A DNA stretch of 39,525 nucleotides from a virus. Under the pieces are notes generated by a model that saw nothing but the letters and a program-made list of their open reading frames with translations, made no database searches and was not told where the DNA came from. Shown here piece after piece: positions 36,444-39,525 of the stretch (position 1 is the first letter of the stretch; every line of letters starts with the position of its first letter). Position numbers and translations under genes: made by a program. Location: IMG/VR virus record IMGVR_UViG_3300023184_000267, positions 1 to 39,525 of that record. The stretch is one strand, 5' to 3'.

Positions 36444-38795
36444 TTATACAGGTAAACTATCTTGTGATGGAATTGATGCATATGTGGTAATTTGTCTATA
36501 ATACTTAACACCATTGATGTCAGTAAATGCTGGATCACTTTCAAGGCCTGCGGAAAGTGTGTATGTGTTTCCATCTGGTGCTTCTGGGCCGCCAGTTACA
36601 GTAATGCTACCAGACGATCCACCATAAACCTTATCTCCCATGCAAGTATCGGTATATCCGTTGGCATATGCAGAACTTGCGGTAAATGAAACAGGAGAAC
36701 CAACTGTCCGATAGCCTTGATAGGATTGTATTAACGATTTGGCGTTCTCGCTCCATCCTTCCCAATAAGCTCTAACTGTAGCCCAAGAAGTAGGATTCCA
36801 GAATGTAGCTGGTAAATCCAATGAATTTGTTGTTCTGTAAGAAATAGAAACGGTAGCATCAACCATTATTTCAACTGGAGGAGAAAGAAATACATCGTGG
36901 GCATAAGCCGTAAAACCCAAAGCTGGAAATGAAGCTGTATATGCTTTTGCTCTTCCTGGATAGCGAAATGGATGTTTTGTTGTAGTTACTACCAATGCTG
37001 TGCTAGTTACATCTGCACTACCAGCATAGTTTTGCATACATGATGCAGTGAACTGTTTATATCCATCTGCTTGTTGTTCATCCTTGGTTAAAAGAATGCC
37101 AACTGGTTGCATTGTTCCACTATCATAGGTGGTTCCAATGGATGTCCAAGTTTCAATGCGGAGTCCGCCATTACGTTGCTGGATGCGCTTATCAATGACG
37201 CCATTGGCTTCTACCCAACGATAGTCATAAACGACATATCCATCAGCATTTCGGCTATCACTGCTAATGAGAGTAACCGTACCGCTGATGGTCGCTGTGG
37301 GGGTCGCGGGAACGCTTCCTAGGCCCACTTTGTGGTAGGCAATGAGTTTACCGCCCAAACGTGTGTCTGTGCTTACATTGATGACGCCAGCACCCTTAGC
37401 GTAGGTAGCATTCCAGATACGGTAGCCATCCTGATCCTGATAGTTTTCCACAATCTTCACCGTACTGGCTGGCGTAGTGATGGGATTGCTACTAACAGAA
37501 GGAACTGAAAGATAGGAAATTGAATAAATAGTTACACCAGTAGCGCCGCCATCTATGCTTTGAGAAAAACGAGTGTCTAAGTTGAGCTGTCCGGTGCCTT
37601 TTGCATACGATGCAGTCCAAATGCGATAACCGTCTTGATCTGCATAGTTTTGGCTTACTAATGTGTAGCCAGAAGGTGTGGTGATGGGATTGCTAGAAAC
37701 ACTAGGTGTGCTTAAATAGCGGATGGAACGCACCAACAAACTTCCATTGTTCTTTGTCTCGTCATCTTGGCTAATTTGTCCCGTTCCTTTAGCGTAGGAA
37801 GCTGTCCAAACCTTATGTCCATCTCGATCAGCGTAATTCTCGCTTACTAGCGTATAGCCAGAAGGTGCTGAGATGGGGTTGGTAACAACCGAAGGAACAG
37901 ACAGATAACTAATAGAGCGTACCAATAGCGCACCGTTGTTCTTTGTTTCATCATTTTGAGAGATTTGCCCTGTACCTTTAGCGTAAGCCGCCGACCAAAT
38001 CTTGTAACCATCCTGTTCAGCATAGTTTTCGCTAACTAATGTATATCCAGATGGAGTCGAAATTGGATTGGACGCAATGGCTGGAAGAGACAGTTGACGT
38101 ATGGTGCGGATTAACAACGCCCCATTATTCTTTGTTTCATCGTCCTGACTAATCTTGCCTGTACCCCTAGCAAACGTGTAAGTAGTTGTTTCTAGACCAT
38201 TAGGACTGGCTACTTGAGTGGAAACTAGGGTGTATCCACTAGGCGGATTGGGATCGGGAACATCATTGAGATAGACCAATGTTTTGAGCAACAATGCCCC
38301 GTTGTTCTTCGTCTCATCTGACTGGCTAATAAGCCCCTTGCTAATGTAAACACGGCGGATTTGACGGGTAGTCCCATCATCCTGCATTTGTTCCTGTTGA
38401 AGCACACAACCACCATCCGTTGGAGCTGTGGTGGTTCCCACCGTACCTGGCGTGTAGGTGCCAGTGGACATTTGCACAAAGTCTTGAACAACAGTCCGCA
38501 AACCATTGTCGCCATAAGAAACATCAGGCAATCCCACCTGTGTTTCAGCCGAAGCACTTCGTACCTCGTAGATTTTGATGATGGCTGGCTTGCCATTCTC
38601 TACGCCCATATTACGTTTAACAAGCAGGGCGGTGGTCAAACCACTATCCTGTGTGCCAATGGCCTCTGTAACCTCGCCATTATCCCTATCGCCATGACCA
38701 GCGGCTACATATCGCGTAATGCGGATACGTCCGTCTGGTAGAACATCAATGTCTGGCTTACGGAGTTCGCCTGGGCGCGTGTAGGTGATATTCAT
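36444..38795 (-). CDS. Repeat-containing tail protein (783 aa)
   Basis: From about residue 154 to 560 the protein is built of tandem units of about 63 residues: GTGQISQDDETKNNGALLVR, SISYLSVPSV-x-NPI, SGYTLVSENYADQDG, then W-x-ASYAK. Three central units (211-399) are nearly identical and outer ones diverge. The C-terminal 220 residues are a different beta domain (FRYPGRAKAYTASFPALGFT). This style is seen in aquatic-phage tail proteins; likely a rod or baseplate-type element reaching the host. Its start lies a few bases after a predicted promoter. Confidence 0.7.
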   Translation of the reverse strand: MNITYTRPGELRKPDIDVLPDGRIRITRYVAAGHGDRDNGEVTEAIGTQDSGLTTALLVKRNMGVENGKPAIIKIYEVRSASAETQVGLPDVSYGDNGLRTVVQDFVQMSTGTYTPGTVGTTTAPTDGGCVLQQEQMQDDGTTRQIRRVYISKGLISQSDETKNNGALLLKTLVYLNDVPDPNPPSGYTLVSTQVASPNGLETTTYTFARGTGKISQDDETKNNGALLIRTIRQLSLPAIASNPISTPSGYTLVSENYAEQDGYKIWSAAYAKGTGQISQNDETKNNGALLVRSISYLSVPSVVTNPISAPSGYTLVSENYADRDGHKVWTASYAKGTGQISQDDETKNNGSLLVRSIRYLSTPSVSSNPITTPSGYTLVSQNYADQDGYRIWTASYAKGTGQLNLDTRFSQSIDGGATGVTIYSISYLSVPSVSSNPITTPASTVKIVENYQDQDGYRIWNATYAKGAGVINVSTDTRLGGKLIAYHKVGLGSVPATPTATISGTVTLISSDSRNADGYVVYDYRWVEANGVIDKRIQQRNGGLRIETWTSIGTTYDSGTMQPVGILLTKDEQQADGYKQFTASCMQNYAGSADVTSTALVVTTTKHPFRYPGRAKAYTASFPALGFTAYAHDVFLSPPVEIMVDATVSISYRTTNSLDLPATFWNPTSWATVRAYWEGWSENAKSLIQSYQGYRTVGSPVSFTASSAYANGYTDTCMGDKVYGGSSGSITVTGGPEAPDGNTYTLSAGLESDPAFTDINGVKYYRQITTYASIPSQDSLPV

Positions 38796-38806
38796 TCAAA
38801 TAGATG

Positions 38807-38815
38807 ATAGTACCA
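38807..38815 (-). promoter_or_regulatory. Possible extended -10 promoter for the repeat tail protein
   Basis: Minus strand TGG-TACTAT at 38815-38807, with the TGn extension and five of six -10 matches. Predicted start about 38800, only some 5 bases before the ATG at 38795. No good -35. Confidence 0.45.
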
Positions 38816-38821
38816 CACCAC

Positions 38822-38836
38822 CCCTCATACAGAGGG
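38822..38836 (-). terminator. Short hairpin before the repeat tail gene
   Basis: CCCTC/GAGGG with a 5-base loop immediately after the stop of the 47-aa gene and just upstream of the promoter at 38815. No T-run follows, so it is at best a weak terminator or an RNA-stabilising hairpin. Confidence 0.35.
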
Positions 38837-38837
38837 C

Positions 38838-38981
38838 TTATTTCCGCGCTGTACGCCGATAGTCAATGCCCTTAATGCGGCCTTTGTTAGCCGAGGCATA
38901 AAAGACATTCTTGGCTTTCTTGGGGCCATACTCGGCCACCATACTTTTCATTATCTCTTTTCCCTTTTTAGTGAGTGGCAT
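38838..38981 (-). CDS. Small basic phage protein, KKGKEIM...VFYAS type (47 aa)
   Basis: The start at 38981 gives MPLTKKGKEIMKSMVAEYG, a typical beginning of this widespread small phage family (KKGKKI...YG-KKG...VFYAS-NKG). A longer start from 39044 would read back over the previous gene. Very basic tail (YRRTARK). Function unknown; often encoded next to other tiny basic proteins as here. Confidence 0.75.
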   Translation of the reverse strand: MPLTKKGKEIMKSMVAEYGPKKAKNVFYASANKGRIKGIDYRRTARK

Positions 38982-38982
38982 A

Positions 38983-39132
38983 TTAGCAACAGGGCTTGCG
39001 CTTGCCGTATTCAGCTTTGCCGTAGGCCATACCTTTAGGGCCATATTCCTTCATACGGTCTTTCTTGCTCTCGGTCTTCTCGTGCTTCATCATTTGCTTC
39101 TTGGAGCTGTACTTTTCGCCTTTGACACTCAT
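38983..39132 (-). CDS. Small basic Lys/Tyr-rich protein (49 aa)
   Basis: ATG 39132, TAA ending 38983, one base before the next start. Sequence MSVKGEKYSSKKQMMKHEKT then KEYGPKGMAYGKAEYGKRKPCC: a Lys-rich helix plus a Gly/Tyr repeat and two terminal Cys. Its ATG overlaps the TGA of the upstream gene. Likely nucleic-acid or virion associated by charge; family unnamed. Confidence 0.7.
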   Translation of the reverse strand: MSVKGEKYSSKKQMMKHEKTESKKDRMKEYGPKGMAYGKAEYGKRKPCC

Positions 39133-39275
39133 TTTATTGCCTTACGTTTGCTTGGGTTGGGTTGGCGAACAACGGTTTTTAAGCAGTTGCTCGATTTAGA
39201 TGGCTTTTGACCATACTTAAATTGGATGGCGTCTCCCGATACGGAGACTTGTGCTGTTTTCGTGGTGTAAACCAT
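39129..39275 (-). CDS. Small basic hypothetical protein (48 aa)
   Basis: ATG 39275, TGA ending 39129 and overlapping the next ATG. Beta-like start (VYTTKTAQVSVSGDAIQFKY) and basic end (RQPNPSKRKAIK). One of four consecutive tiny basic genes. An alternative frame from 39364 on this strand is rejected because it conflicts with the coupled arrangement. Confidence 0.65.
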   Translation of the reverse strand: MVYTTKTAQVSVSGDAIQFKYGQKPSKSSNCLKTVVRQPNPSKRKAIK

Positions 39276-39284
39276 AACATTAGT

Positions 39285-39525
39285 TTAACATGACCAAGCG
39301 CGGCGCGACCAATAGTTGGCCGAGAGCTTGTTGGATGGGCCTTTAATGCCGCTAGATCGAGCACAATAGGACTTCTTACGGGCTGGAGAAGACTTCTTGA
39401 TGGTCATGTTGGCATCGCCAAAGCGTATTACTTTGGACTTACCGTTGGCACAAGCGCGGACTACGCTCTTTTTTCCGCCGCTTATGTCGCGTCTTGGGCT
39501 GTTACAGGGTAGATTGCGTGGGTTC
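39285..39525 (-). CDS. Small basic cysteine-containing protein, right-hand copy (start codon cut by window end)
   Basis: This copy has everything except the first two bases of the ATG, which lie at 159-158 across the join. It ends YCARSSGIKGPSNKLSANYW and SRRAWSC before TAA at 39285. See the left-hand part at 1-159 for the description; the full protein is 80 residues. Confidence 0.8.
   Translation of the reverse strand, partial: NPRNLPCNSPRRDISGGKKSVVRACANGKSKVIRFGDANMTIKKSSPARKKSYCARSSGIKGPSNKLSANYWSRRAWSC
39369..39525. repeat. Terminal direct repeat, right copy
   Basis: Second copy of bases 1-157, differing only at 39399 (G instead of A). Marks the closure point of the genome. Confidence 0.95.

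Noticed and set aside
36444-38795. CRISPR-like or satellite array in the repeated region
   Set aside because: The 189-bp repeats are in-frame coding units of a tail protein without spacers.
1-39525. Lysogeny genes or attachment sites
   Set aside because: No integrase, excisionase, repressor or att-like duplication was found; the only terminal repeat is explained by genome closure.

Overview
The window is an essentially complete genome of a tailed double-stranded DNA phage. Its last 157 bases repeat its first 157 with one mismatch, so it is circular, circularly permuted or terminally redundant, with a unit of about 39,368 bp. The virion genes fit a short-tailed (podovirus-like) phage: small and large terminase, portal, scaffold, a DUF5309/SU10-type major capsid protein, fibres, and two very large low-complexity proteins that look like internal/ejection proteins. 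There is no tape-measure or tail-tube gene. I see no integrase, repressor, phage RNA polymerase or DNA polymerase, so it is probably lytic and dependent on the host polymerases. The host cannot be named. Most starts lack a Shine-Dalgarno sequence and sit behind A-rich leaders, while the promoters I can find are extended -10 types (TGn-TAYAAT).

Layout on the circle. One long leftward (minus-strand) late block runs from 15111 down to 1, crosses the end join and continues from 39368 down to 30459. Its order is terminase small and large, two small genes, portal, an 80-aa gene, scaffold, capsid, a combined terminator/promoter, a neck-like protein, two paralogous 100-aa proteins, a 1392-aa fibre with an S74 autoprotease domain, an HNH nuclease, small genes, a holin, a cluster of small basic proteins at the join, a 783-aa tail protein made of 63-residue repeats, two structural proteins, and the 618- and 989-aa internal virion proteins. 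A rightward early/middle block runs from 15851 to 30487. It carries a half-size sliding-clamp-like protein, a signal-peptide lytic transglycosylase, HTH proteins, a DnaB-type helicase, a Dam-like methylase, an Nmad1/DUF1599-like protein, a possible single-strand-binding protein, a RecB/Cas4-type nuclease, several HNH proteins, a SWIM-finger protein, a metallophosphoesterase, tRNA-Thr(UGU) and an odd tRNA-like element. The blocks diverge across a 739-bp non-coding region (15112-15850) with three phased 26-bp repeats and converge with a 29-bp tail-to-tail overlap at 30459-30487.

The least explained DNA is 19173-20373. It holds an interleaved inverted repeat, a short membrane gene, a promoter, a roughly 110-nt RNA ending in a terminator whose loop is complementary to its own 5' part, a lysine-rich small gene, and then about 470 nt of non-coding sequence that folds into a series of compact hairpins, several with GNRA loops. 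This looks like a large structured phage RNA and is the best candidate here for something undescribed.

How it works together: terminase, portal, scaffold and capsid build and fill the head. The neck protein, fibres and internal proteins form the short tail and its ejection cargo. Helicase, clamp-like protein, SSB-like protein and nucleases handle replication and recombination with the host polymerase. Lysis combines a holin in the late block with a transglycosylase encoded far away in the early block.
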